A DNA stretch of 64,000 bases from Funiculus sociatus GB2-C1 (lineage in GTDB: Bacteria; Cyanobacteriota; Cyanobacteriia; Cyanobacteriales; FACHB-T130), in the NCBI RefSeq assembly GCF_039962115.1, contig NZ_JAMPKJ010000008.1, positions 62,001-126,000 on the forward strand, in the 5' to 3' direction. Both the position numbers and the translations under genes were made by a program. Below the pieces are notes generated by a model that saw nothing but the letters and a program-made list of their open reading frames with translations, was not told where the DNA came from and did not search any database. How positions within the stretch are numbered: the stretch's first letter is position 1; each line of letters opens with the position of its first letter. Positions 55,247-63,664 of the stretch are shown in pieces.

Positions 55247-55846
55247 ATGGCTGCAAAGAAAATATTAATGATTGTGGGCGACTTTGTGGAAGACTACGAA
55301 GTGATGGTTCCCTTCCAAGCATTGCAAATGGTTGGTTACACCGTCCATGCTATCTGCCCCAACAAGAAATCTGGGGAAAAAGTGCGGACAGCGATTCACG
55401 ACTTTGAAGGCGACCAAACTTATAGCGAAAAACCAGGTCACAACTTCATCTTAAACGCTACTTTTGATGAAGTGGAAGCGACAGAATATGACGCTTTGGT
55501 AATTCCTGGTGGACGTGCGCCAGAGTATATTCGTCTGAACGAGAAAGTATTAGAAATAACCCGCCACTTTTCCGAAACAAATAAACCTATTGCTGCAATT
55601 TGTCACGGGTTACAAGTTTTGGCGGCTGCTGGGGTTTTAGAAGGCAAAAGTTGCACGGCTTATCCCGCCTGCGGGCCAGATGTATGCCGCGCCGGGGGTC
55701 TTTATGTGCATATTCCCCCAGATGAGGCGATGGTTGATGGTAATTTGGTGACAGCACCAGCATGGCCTGCACATCCCCGCTGGTTGGCGGAATTTATGAA
55801 ACTTATGGGAACGAAAATTGAACATCCAGAGATGGCGATCGCGTGA
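55247..55846 (+). CDS. DJ-1/PfpI family protein
   Basis: 199 residues from the ATG at 55247, with AGGAG upstream and 19 bases after the serpin stop, so the two are likely co-transcribed. Landmarks are [12 protein letters not shown], the conserved Glu before the active site, and [10 protein letters not shown] with the nucleophilic cysteine in the sharp turn. Relatives (PfpI, YhbO, DJ-1) act as glyoxalases, deglycases, chaperones or proteases; the sequence does not decide between them. A stress-protection role is plausible. Confidence 0.93.
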   Translation: MAAKKILMIVGDFVEDYEVMVPFQALQMVGYTVHAICPNKKSGEKVRTAIHDFEGDQTYSEKPGHNFILNATFDEVEATEYDALVIPGGRAPEYIRLNEKVLEITRHFSETNKPIAAICHGLQVLAAAGVLEGKSCTAYPACGPDVCRAGGLYVHIPPDEAMVDGNLVTAPAWPAHPRWLAEFMKLMGTKIEHPEMAIA

Positions 55847-55876
55847 TATATTCTCCCGTTTTGATGCAACAAATTT

Positions 55877-55950
55877 GCTCCCCCCTAGCCCCCTTTTTTA
55901 GGGGGTGAAGTTCTTATTAGCCCCCCTTAAAAAGGGGGGTTGGGGGGATC
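55877..55950. repeat. Palindromic C/G-run repeat between convergent genes
   Basis: Two nested palindromes, GCCCCCTTTTTTAGGGGG and GCCCCCCTTAAAAAGGGGGG, related to elements at 48786-48862 and 61208-61258. Located between the DJ-1 and CAX genes, where it may also act as a terminator. Confidence 0.65.
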
Positions 55951-55958
55951 GTATTTTA

Positions 55959-57056
55959 TTACGCTGGATGGAAGTAGAAAGCTGCTCCTAGAATTGTGTA
56001 AGTAGCCAAAAGTAGCACCCCTTCTAACCAATTAGAACGTCCGTCTAGACTGATAAGATTGGCAACTATAACTGCGATCGCTACTGCCACCACTTCAAAA
56101 GGATTGAAATTCAAATCCATTGGTTGACCAATTATCACACCTACCAAAACTAAAATCGGCGCTACAAGTAAGGCAACTAGCAAGCTGGAACCCATCGCTA
56201 CAGAAACCGATAGATCCATATTATTTTTCAGTGCTACACTAACCGCCGTTACATATTCTGCTGCACCGCCAACTAAAGGCAAAAGAATCACACCTGTAAA
56301 AAGTGGAGTTAAACCCAGTTGTTTTGTTGTTTCCTCTACAACTCCGACAAAAATCTCCGACTCAAAAGCAACCCCAATAGTAGCGGCAACTAAAACACCC
56401 ATCCACAGCCATAAATTCGGCTTGTGTTCAGTCGCCTCACCTCCAGAATCATGCGACGTTTCTGCCTCTAAGTCTAGTAATCCCACATCGTAAAGATAGC
56501 TGTGAGTTTTCAAGGAAAACAGCAGCGTTAGAGCATAAACTACGATTAAAACTGTAGCTACTGTGAGGGAGAGATTGCGAATCGCTGTAGGTTCTACCCC
56601 ATTTGAGGTGTAGATTACTGTTGTAGGTAAGATGATAGCGATCGCTGCTAGCGTCATCGAGGAACCATTCACCCGCGCCACAATTGGTTTAAAATCCTGT
56701 TCCTTGTAGCGCAGACCTCCTAAAAGCATGGAAAGTCCCATTACTAGCAGTAAGTTACTGATAATCGTGCCAGTAATACTTGCTTTCACAATATCAACCA
56801 ATCCTGCATTTAGGGCAACTAAAGCAATAATTAACTCAGTCGCATTCCCAAAAACTGCATTTAACAAAGCGCCAATAGAAGGGCCAGTAACGACAGCTAC
56901 TTCTTCAGTGGCAGTGCTTAACCAAATCGCTAAGGGTACAATGGCTATAGCTGATGTGATGAATACACTCAGCGTACCCCATTTAAAAAATTCCGCTGCA
57001 ATTGAGATGGGGATAAAGATTAACAGTCCCAAAGAAATTAATTTCTTTATTTTCAT
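55959..57056 (-). CDS. Calcium/proton exchanger (CAX family)
   Basis: About 365 residues from the ATG at 57056 (a start at 57089 would add eleven). Around ten to eleven membrane helices. The two cation-binding repeats are F-G-N-A-T-E-L-I-I-A-L near residue 72 and G-G-A-A-E-Y-V-T-A near 275, the characteristic c-1 and c-2 motifs. CAX proteins export calcium using the proton gradient. Its membrane is not clear from the sequence; plasma membrane or thylakoid is possible. Convergent with the DJ-1 gene. Confidence 0.93.
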   Translation of the reverse strand: MKIKKLISLGLLIFIPISIAAEFFKWGTLSVFITSAIAIVPLAIWLSTATEEVAVVTGPSIGALLNAVFGNATELIIALVALNAGLVDIVKASITGTIISNLLLVMGLSMLLGGLRYKEQDFKPIVARVNGSSMTLAAIAIILPTTVIYTSNGVEPTAIRNLSLTVATVLIVVYALTLLFSLKTHSYLYDVGLLDLEAETSHDSGGEATEHKPNLWLWMGVLVAATIGVAFESEIFVGVVEETTKQLGLTPLFTGVILLPLVGGAAEYVTAVSVALKNNMDLSVSVAMGSSLLVALLVAPILVLVGVIIGQPMDLNFNPFEVVAVAIAVIVANLISLDGRSNWLEGVLLLATYTILGAAFYFHPA

Positions 57057-57353
57057 AGAGTTCTGGCGGTAATTTAAGGGCATTGCCACTTTAACCGAGA
57101 TCCTGCACCAAGTGACAAGTAGTAGGGTAGGTGCGATTGAAAAAAAATCAACCGCAGAGGCGCGCCAGAACCGACAGGTAAGAGAGATAAAAGCGAAGCT
57201 GCCTAAAACTTGCTAAAAATCATCTAGCTGTTTACACAGTTCCTCTGGAACACTACCAGTGTGGAATTACTTCTAGTAGCCGATCCCTAAGTAGTACCTA
57301 CAACGTTATCCCATAAAAAGGTATCAAATTATCCTTTGCAAGGAGAACACTTA

Positions 57354-58895
57354 ATGACTTTACCTGGGACATCTGTATCTGTTTGGCTGGACACTACTAC
57401 AGGCATTTCTTTTCCCCAATTAGCAGATGATATTTATGTAGATGTTGCCATTGTTGGCGGCGGTATCACTGGCTTAACTGCTGCCTTGCTGCTGAAACGC
57501 GCTGGATTAACGGTTGCTGTTATTGAAGCATCGCAAATTGGTAGCGGTGTCACAGGATACACGACTGCACACATCACCGAAGCTGCTGACGAACGTTACA
57601 AAGATTTGATTTCTTCGCTGGGGGAAGAAAATGCCAAACTGGTAGCGGAATCTAGTCGGGCAGCAATTGAACGTATTGCTCAATTTGTGAGTGAGGAGCA
57701 AATTGATTGCGATTTTGAGCGAGTGCCGGGATATCTTTACACCCAGAAATCTCCAGATGTTTCTGAAATTGAATCAGAGGCGGAAGCAGCAAGTAAGTTG
57801 GGAATTCCTAGTGCTTTGACAAAAGATGTGCCACTGCCATTCGGAGTAGAATCTGCGGTGTTGTTCCCAAATCAAGGGCAGTTCAATTCTCTTAGTTACC
57901 TGCAAGGACTCGCTAAGGCTATTACCAAAGACGGCGAAAGCTTCATTTTTGAAAATTCGTTTGTTGTCGATATTACTGGCGACAAACCGAGTCGGGTTTC
58001 TACCGAACAAGGTACTGTGACGGCTCAAAATGTCATTATTGCTACTCATACGCCAATTCATGACTTATCGAGTCTCCCAGACTTGTATGTAATGACTACA
58101 AAAATTGCGCCGTATCGTTCTTACGTGCTGGGCGTGCGGTTGAATTCAGCCTTACCGTCCGGTTTATTTTGGGATACAGATGAGCCTTATCATTACACGC
58201 GCAGCTACAAAGATTTGCTGATTGTCGGCGGTGAAGACCATAAGACAGGGGAGGATGTGGATACCGAGGATTGTTTTCGGCATTTGGAAGCGTATGCGCG
58301 ATCGCATTTTGATGTCGCATCCATCGATTATCGCTGGTCAGCCCAACTTTACGAACCAGTCGATGGCATACCCTACATCGGCAAAACCGCAGCCCACTCT
58401 CACATTTACATTGCTACAGGCTATTCTGGCAACGGCATGACCTTCGGCACCGTTGGCGGAATGCTCGTCAGCGACCTCATCTTGGAGCGCGAAAACCCCT
58501 GGAGCGAAGTTTTTGACCCTAACCGCGTCAACCTCCTCGCCAGCGCCCAAAAGTTTGTCACAGAAAATTTGGGAGTTGCCAAGCACTTTATCGCTGACAG
58601 GTTATTCAAGTCGGATGGAGAGGAACCGTCTGAAGTTCAAGTAGGCGAGGGCAAAATTCTTGACATCGACGGGAAAAAATATGCCGTTTACCGCGATGAA
58701 ACTGGTTATCTCTGCTCTCTGTCTCCAGTGTGTACCCATGCTGGATGCATTGTTAGCTGGAACAACGCCGAAAATACCTGGGATTGTCCTTGCCACGGAG
58801 GACGTTTCAGCCCTACGGGTGAGGTATTAAATGGGCCGCCAATTAATGATTTGGATCAAAAACAACTTCCCAATAGTTATACATCCAAAGGTTGA
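57354..58895 (+). CDS. FAD-dependent oxidoreductase with C-terminal Rieske domain
   Basis: 513 residues from the ATG at 57354, with AAGGAG eight bases upstream; a TTG at 57336 is weaker. Residues ~20-400 are a DAO-like FAD domain with the nucleotide motif V-G-G-G-I-T-G-L-T-A-A. The C-terminal ~100 residues are a Rieske domain with C-T-H-A-G-C and C-P-C-H-G-G, giving two Cys and two His for a [2Fe-2S] cluster. The layout suggests electron transfer between flavin and the cluster inside one chain. The substrate is unknown. No Tat signal peptide is seen. Confidence 0.92.
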   Translation: MTLPGTSVSVWLDTTTGISFPQLADDIYVDVAIVGGGITGLTAALLLKRAGLTVAVIEASQIGSGVTGYTTAHITEAADERYKDLISSLGEENAKLVAESSRAAIERIAQFVSEEQIDCDFERVPGYLYTQKSPDVSEIESEAEAASKLGIPSALTKDVPLPFGVESAVLFPNQGQFNSLSYLQGLAKAITKDGESFIFENSFVVDITGDKPSRVSTEQGTVTAQNVIIATHTPIHDLSSLPDLYVMTTKIAPYRSYVLGVRLNSALPSGLFWDTDEPYHYTRSYKDLLIVGGEDHKTGEDVDTEDCFRHLEAYARSHFDVASIDYRWSAQLYEPVDGIPYIGKTAAHSHIYIATGYSGNGMTFGTVGGMLVSDLILERENPWSEVFDPNRVNLLASAQKFVTENLGVAKHFIADRLFKSDGEEPSEVQVGEGKILDIDGKKYAVYRDETGYLCSLSPVCTHAGCIVSWNNAENTWDCPCHGGRFSPTGEVLNGPPINDLDQKQLPNSYTSKG

Positions 58896-59159
58896 GTAGA
58901 TAGTTTTTCGGTTTCAACCCACAGGTTGATAAACTCCCTTTGAGCGGTTGCTAGTGTTTAACAGTGACAAACACAAACAACCGTGCATTAGATGAGGATA
59001 ATCTAGCTGTAACTCAGCATCGTATGTAGAAAGAAGTTTAATCCGTAGGATAAATGCTTTTTTGGTGCAAAAGTAGCAATAAGTTGTCCGGTTTTGTCGC
59101 TTTCTCTACTTAATTATTACCAAGATGGGATGCAACTTTAGAGCTGAGCGCTTTGAAGT

Positions 59160-59223
59160 ATAGATGTCTATTGTGACAAGGTTATCCCAAATCAAGCATA
59201 GATATAGATGTCTATATCTATGC
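59160..59223. promoter_or_regulatory. Twin palindromic operator candidate upstream of the SDR gene
   Basis: A 28-base palindrome GCATAGATATAGA-TG-TCTATATCTATGC (59196-59223) and, 44 bases earlier centre to centre, ATAGA-TG-TCTAT (59160-59171) share the core ATAGATGTCTAT. Their spacing is close to four helical turns. They end 82 bases before the SDR start codon. No regulator is identified. The 410-base gap 58896-59305 shows no gene. Confidence 0.55.
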
Positions 59224-59305
59224 AAACTTTAATCTTGAATTGAGGGTAATTCAAGGGAACGGTTTTTTTCAATTTAAAAGTTCACTCACGCGCAAGGAGA
59301 ATTGT

Positions 59306-60166
59306 ATGTCACCAGAGCAAACCTTACAGCCACCCCAGCATCAAGATCATCGACCGGGTACTGAGTCAGAAATGACACCAAAACCCAAGTCCGACGATCC
59401 TAAATATCGCGGTAGTGATAAGTTACGCGACAAAGTAGCGCTGATTACTGGTGGTGATAGCGGTATTGGTCGTGCGGTTGCTATCTTTTTTGCTAAAGAA
59501 GGAGCCAATGTTGCGATCGCATACTTAAACGAACACGATGATGCCGAAGAAACCAAGCGATTAATCGAACAAGAAGGGCGTAAATGTATCACAATTCCTG
59601 GCGATATTGGCGACGAGAAAGTTTGTCAACAAGCTGTACAACAGACAGTTGACGAATTTGGAAAACTTGATATTCTCGTCAACAATGCTGCCGAACAGCA
59701 TCCTCAACAAAGCATTGAAGATATCACAGCCGAACAGTTAGAGCGCACTTTCCGCACCAATATTTTCTCAATGTTTTTCATGACCAAAGCTGCACTCAAA
59801 TACCTCAAAGAAGGCAGCGCGATTATCAACACTACTTCGGTAACGGCTTATAAAGGAAATCAGCAGTTGCTCGACTATTCCTCCACTAAAGGGGCAATTG
59901 TTGCCTTTACGCGATCGCTCTCTCAATCCTTAGTTGAAAAAGGAATTCGCGTTAATGGCGTGGCACCAGGCCCCATCTGGACACCGCTAATTACCTCAAC
60001 TTTCCCAGAAGAAAAAGTTGCAAACTTTGGTGAACAAGTGCCAATGAAGCGGGCTGGACAACCCGAAGAACTTGCACCAAGCTATGTCTTTTTGGCATCG
60101 GATGACTCTTCTTATATGTCAGGTCAGATTCTGCATCCCAACGGCGGCGAAGTCGTCAACGGCTAA
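59306..60166 (+). CDS. SDR family oxidoreductase (general stress GSP39-like)
   Basis: 286 residues from the ATG at 59306 (AAGGAGA five bases upstream). The Rossmann motif T-G-G-D-S-G-I-G-R-A-V lies near residue 47, and the catalytic Y-S-S-T-K near residue 190. The N-terminal ~40 residues, rich in Gln, Pro and His, resemble the extension of Bacillus general stress protein 39 and YhdF/YhxC types. It probably reduces a carbonyl with NAD(P)H. Behind the twin palindrome, so it may be stress-inducible. Confidence 0.92.
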   Translation: MSPEQTLQPPQHQDHRPGTESEMTPKPKSDDPKYRGSDKLRDKVALITGGDSGIGRAVAIFFAKEGANVAIAYLNEHDDAEETKRLIEQEGRKCITIPGDIGDEKVCQQAVQQTVDEFGKLDILVNNAAEQHPQQSIEDITAEQLERTFRTNIFSMFFMTKAALKYLKEGSAIINTTSVTAYKGNQQLLDYSSTKGAIVAFTRSLSQSLVEKGIRVNGVAPGPIWTPLITSTFPEEKVANFGEQVPMKRAGQPEELAPSYVFLASDDSSYMSGQILHPNGGEVVNG

Positions 60167-60247
60167 CAATTTAAGACAGTCTCATTACTCGTTCAAAGTA
60201 AGGCAAGCATCTTGTCTGCCTTACTGAAAAAAACTCAAAAGATTACC

Positions 60248-61102
60248 ATGAATACCCGAAATCAGAAAAATTCTATCAAAACGCTTTTCAGCTTGCTCGG
60301 AGTTGCCAGCGCTAGTGTTTTACTCAGTTTTCCAGCATTGGCATCTCTGAATGAAGTCAGTAGTAGTGCTAATTCTACTGGCAAAAGTAGAGAATTATTA
60401 GCTCAGACTACTCCCGGTGGCACGACTACAACTCCCGGTAGCACCACTACTCCGGGAAGGACAACTCCCAGTGGCACAACAACTCCCGGTGGCACAACAA
60501 CTCCCGGTGGTGTAGGTACGACAACTCCCGGTGGCACAACAACTCCGGGAAGGACAACTCCCGGTGGTACAACAACTCCCAGTGGTACGACAACAACTCC
60601 CGGTGGCGCAATAACTCCCGGTGGTACGACAACAACTCCTGGTGGTACAGGTACAACAACTCCCGGTGGCACAACAACTCCTGGTGGCGCAGGTACAACA
60701 ACTCCTGGCGGTACAACAACTCCCGGTGGCACAACAACTCCTGGTGGTACAGGTATAACTACTCCCGGTGGCGCAGGTACAACAACTCCCGGTGGCACAA
60801 CAACTCCTGGTGGTACAGGTATAACTACTCCCGGTGGTACAGGTACAACAACTCCCGGTGGCACAACAACTCCTGGTGGCGCAGGTACAACAACTCCCGG
60901 TGCCTCTACTCCGAGCAATGGGCCATCCAATCGAGCGCAGAATTATACTCAATCCATGAGAATTGGGTACGCTGCAACCCAAAGAGGAGACTACCAAACT
61001 GCTTTGATTAACTTTAGAAGAGCGCTTCAGGCACGTCCTAACGATTCTTATGCTACACAAGCGATTCGCAATGTAGAAACTTACATTCAACGCGCTCAGT
61101 AG
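60248..61102 (+). CDS. Secreted TTPGG-repeat protein with C-terminal TPR-like region
   Basis: 284 residues from the ATG at 60248 with a signal peptide (hydrophobic residues 12-30, cleavage near F-P-A-L-A). The central ~165 residues are a low-complexity Thr/Pro/Gly array of T-T-P-G-G units encoded by 15-base repeats, which also opens long shadow frames on the other strand. The final ~55 residues read G-Y-A-A-T-Q-R-G-D-Y-Q-T-A-L-I-N-F-R-R-A-L, a tetratricopeptide-type motif. It probably sits in the periplasm or envelope. Function unknown. Starts 81 bases after the SDR gene. Confidence 0.82.
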   Translation: MNTRNQKNSIKTLFSLLGVASASVLLSFPALASLNEVSSSANSTGKSRELLAQTTPGGTTTTPGSTTTPGRTTPSGTTTPGGTTTPGGVGTTTPGGTTTPGRTTPGGTTTPSGTTTTPGGAITPGGTTTTPGGTGTTTPGGTTTPGGAGTTTPGGTTTPGGTTTPGGTGITTPGGAGTTTPGGTTTPGGTGITTPGGTGTTTPGGTTTPGGAGTTTPGASTPSNGPSNRAQNYTQSMRIGYAATQRGDYQTALINFRRALQARPNDSYATQAIRNVETYIQRAQ

Positions 61103-61126
61103 TCAAAACCAGGCTGTCCATTAAAA

Positions 61127-61160
61127 AAAAGAGGGGGATGCGATCGCATCCCCCTCTTTT
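61127..61160. terminator. Bidirectional terminator with a HIP1 octamer at its tip
   Basis: A 34-base perfect palindrome (61127-61160) with AAAA/TTTT ends and GCGATCGC at the centre, 25 bases after the stop codon of the TTPGG protein. It serves the convergent hemerythrin gene too. Confidence 0.8.
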
Positions 61161-61207
61161 CTTAACCCTAACTACTTATAGTAGTTAGACTTCATTTTTC
61201 TCCCTGC

Positions 61208-61258
61208 GCTAATCCCCTTTCTTAAGCCCCCTTTTTAAGGGGGCTTGGGGGTATCAGA
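61208..61258. repeat. C/G-run palindromic repeat
   Basis: Contains AAGCCCCCTTTTTAAGGGGG, the third or fourth copy of the family seen at 48786-48862 and 55877-55950. Lies between the two convergent genes. Confidence 0.55.
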
Positions 61259-61285
61259 TGTCTGCCTGGCAAAAGTAAAATGGTA

Positions 61286-62332
61286 TTACTTCATAGAAGC
61301 TGCCATTTCTTCCTGAATCTTGGCCTTAGCTGCTTTAAATTCAGTAGCCATTTGCTCTTTTTGCTCGTCGCTACAATTTTTGTCAATTGCAGCGAACATG
61401 GTGCTTTCTTCTTGACGAATGTGATCGCCAACCGCTTCCATCAACTGTTTGATTTTCGAGCGGAACGCATCAGCATCAGCAGGACTCATAGACTTGATTT
61501 CATCCAGCATCTGCTTCATTTCGGCTTGCTCATCATACAGCTCTTGAGTATCACCTTCACCGTAGAAGGGGCGAACTTTCGGATACACAACTTGCTCTTC
61601 TGCTATAGCATGAGCCGTCAAATCTTTGTAAATCTGCCCAAAATACTCTTGGAGCTTTTGAGGATCTTTAGTAGTTCCAACTTCCGTAAACAGGGTATTA
61701 ACCTTGTTGTGATCCAGCCGGATTAGGGTCTGGATGTTCATATCCTGCTTGTCAGTGTTTTGGGTGATGACACTACCCGCTACGCCTGATAGTGCTGCTA
61801 CAGCATCCTGAACCCGCGCCCACAGTCCCTGATCTGCGTCTTTCCCAGTTAGTTCGCGGACACCAACAAGTTCCAGCAATCCTTTAAGCTGTTCCTGATG
61901 AGCGCGGTTTTCAAAGTTAACCGTGTTCAAAGGCCCGATTGCCACTTCAATATCAGCGCCAACAACTTGAGCCGCTTTATGAACAACAATTCCGCTCATT
62001 ACCTGACCGTGCTTGAGCAGTTCGTGTTGAATTAATTTCTGGTAAAAAGACAGTTCCGAGCCTGACATCATTTGCTCAGCCTGTTCCACAAATTTTTTCA
62101 TGGTGTCGTGGGGTTCAGACTGAATGCCGTACTGAACAAGAACTGTTTCCAGAACGCCCAAGTTTTTCTGGTCGTCAGCGAGCATATGTTGCAAACGTTC
62201 CCGAACATCTTGATGGGGAGCAGAACTTATCAGTTTTTGCTCAGTGGAAATTAATAAATTTTGGATCGCTCTCATGTCTGCCAATTTTTGTGCGATCGCC
62301 ATGCGCTTTGTATCATCAAGCGTCGTTACCAT
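61286..62332 (-). CDS. Hemerythrin-domain protein with an N-terminal helical domain (copy 1)
   Basis: 348 residues from the ATG at 62332, preceded by AGGAG. Residues ~1-165 are helical, with D-D-Q-K-N-L-G-V-L and F-E-N-R-A-H-Q-E-Q-L, which look ferritin-like. The C-terminal ~145 residues are a hemerythrin HHE domain (I-R-L-D-H-N-K-V, L-T-A-H-A-I-A-E-E, D-H-I-R-Q-E-E), which binds a di-iron centre for O2, NO or iron. A paralogue lies 300 bases upstream at 62633-63664. Soluble. Confidence 0.88.
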   Translation of the reverse strand: MVTTLDDTKRMAIAQKLADMRAIQNLLISTEQKLISSAPHQDVRERLQHMLADDQKNLGVLETVLVQYGIQSEPHDTMKKFVEQAEQMMSGSELSFYQKLIQHELLKHGQVMSGIVVHKAAQVVGADIEVAIGPLNTVNFENRAHQEQLKGLLELVGVRELTGKDADQGLWARVQDAVAALSGVAGSVITQNTDKQDMNIQTLIRLDHNKVNTLFTEVGTTKDPQKLQEYFGQIYKDLTAHAIAEEQVVYPKVRPFYGEGDTQELYDEQAEMKQMLDEIKSMSPADADAFRSKIKQLMEAVGDHIRQEESTMFAAIDKNCSDEQKEQMATEFKAAKAKIQEEMAASMK

Positions 62333-62535
62333 TTGTATTTCTCCTGTCAAATTCTCATTAAAGATATATCCTAATCATGTCACAGTAATTTTAGTAATTA
62401 CATCCTTCTCTCGACCGATCAAAAAAGCTAATTATTTGATTAAATATCGCAGTACCGTTGGCGACAGGCAGAATGCCTATTGTACAGTTTTACAAATGAA
62501 ATAGCATCGCTATATGCGCCTTCATACACAGCCTA

Positions 62536-62571
62536 ATAAAAAAATTTCCACCACTAACCATGTGGTGGAAA
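62536..62571 (-). terminator. Intrinsic terminator of the second hemerythrin gene
   Basis: 10-bp stem TTTCCACCAC/GTGGTGGAAA (62545-62554 with 62562-62571) with a run of T residues after it on the minus strand (complement of 62536-62544). Confidence 0.8.
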
Positions 62572-62632
62572 TAAAGAACTCTAGCCTTTAAAGGCGATTA
62601 TTAAATTGCCCTTATTATGAATTTGCTTCAGC

Positions 62633-63664
62633 TTACTTACTGGAAGCAGCAAACTGATCTTGTACCTTGCTCTTAGCAGTTTTGAACTGGGTAGCCATTT
62701 GCTTCTCTTGCTCGTCGCTGAAGTTGTCGCGAATTTTCGCAAACATTTCGTTCTCTTCTTGCTGTACGTGATGCATAACAGCTTGCATCAACTGAGAAAG
62801 GTGTTGTTTGAAATTGGAGGCAGAGGGGTTGAGAGACTTAATTTGCTCCAACATCTGCTTCATTTCAGCTTGCTCATTGTACAGATTCTGAGTGTCTTGG
62901 TAGTAAGAACGAACTGCGGGATAAACAATTTGTTCTTCAGCTTCCGAGTGTGCAGTTAGGTCTTTGTAGATTTGACCGAAATACTCTTGCAGCTTTTGAG
63001 GATCGTCAGTAGCTTGAGCTTGCGCGAACAGGGTATTTACTTTAGCGTGATCCATTCTGATAAGATCGCGGATCTTCATCTCATCATCAGTGCGAGTAAC
63101 CACACTACCCGCCACGCCAGTTAATGCAGCAACAGCATCTTGTACGCGGCCCCACAGCCCTTGATCTGGCTGTTTCCCAGTCAGTTCGCGAACACCTAAA
63201 ATTTCTAGAATACCTTTCAGTTGCTCTTGGTGAGCGCGGTTCTCAAAGTTAAGGGTATTTAAAGGAGTGATGGCAGCTTCAATATCAGCACCAACAACTT
63301 GTGCCGCTTTATGAATGAGCAGTCCAGTCATAGTTTGCTTATGCTTAAGCAATTCATGCTGAGCTACTTTTTCAAAAATAGTAAGTTCAGAACCTTCCAT
63401 TAGTTTCTGAACTTCTTCAATCACTTTTGTGCTTCCTTGTGAGGGTTCGGATTTGATACCGTATTGCACAATTACAGTGTCTAGAACGCCAAGGTTTTTC
63501 TGATCGTCGTTGAGCATATCTTGTATGCGGTGACGAATATCATCATCGGCAACCGCAGAGATAAATTTTTGCTCGTTGGCAATAAGAAGATTTTGCAGAG
63601 CTTTCATGTCTGCCAACTTCATGCCAATTGCCATGCGCTTTGCATCATCAATTGTCGTTACCAT
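62633..63664 (-). CDS. Hemerythrin-domain protein with an N-terminal helical domain (copy 2)
   Basis: 343 residues from the ATG at 63664, preceded by GGAGA eight bases upstream; an in-frame start at 63736 would add 24 residues of unlike sequence. Same architecture as the downstream copy, with I-R-M-D-H-A-K-V and L-T-A-H-S-E-A-E-E as iron-ligand motifs and strong similarity throughout (F-E-N-R-A-H-Q-E-Q-L-K-G). They probably arose by tandem duplication and may have differently regulated roles in oxygen, NO or iron handling. Confidence 0.88.
   Translation of the reverse strand: MVTTIDDAKRMAIGMKLADMKALQNLLIANEQKFISAVADDDIRHRIQDMLNDDQKNLGVLDTVIVQYGIKSEPSQGSTKVIEEVQKLMEGSELTIFEKVAQHELLKHKQTMTGLLIHKAAQVVGADIEAAITPLNTLNFENRAHQEQLKGILEILGVRELTGKQPDQGLWGRVQDAVAALTGVAGSVVTRTDDEMKIRDLIRMDHAKVNTLFAQAQATDDPQKLQEYFGQIYKDLTAHSEAEEQIVYPAVRSYYQDTQNLYNEQAEMKQMLEQIKSLNPSASNFKQHLSQLMQAVMHHVQQEENEMFAKIRDNFSDEQEKQMATQFKTAKSKVQDQFAASSK

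Noticed and set aside
60398-61090. Long open frames on the minus strand of the TTPGG gene.
   Set aside because: They are shadows of the Thr/Pro/Gly repeat on the coding strand and translate to Cys/Thr or Val/Pro monotony without domains or starts.
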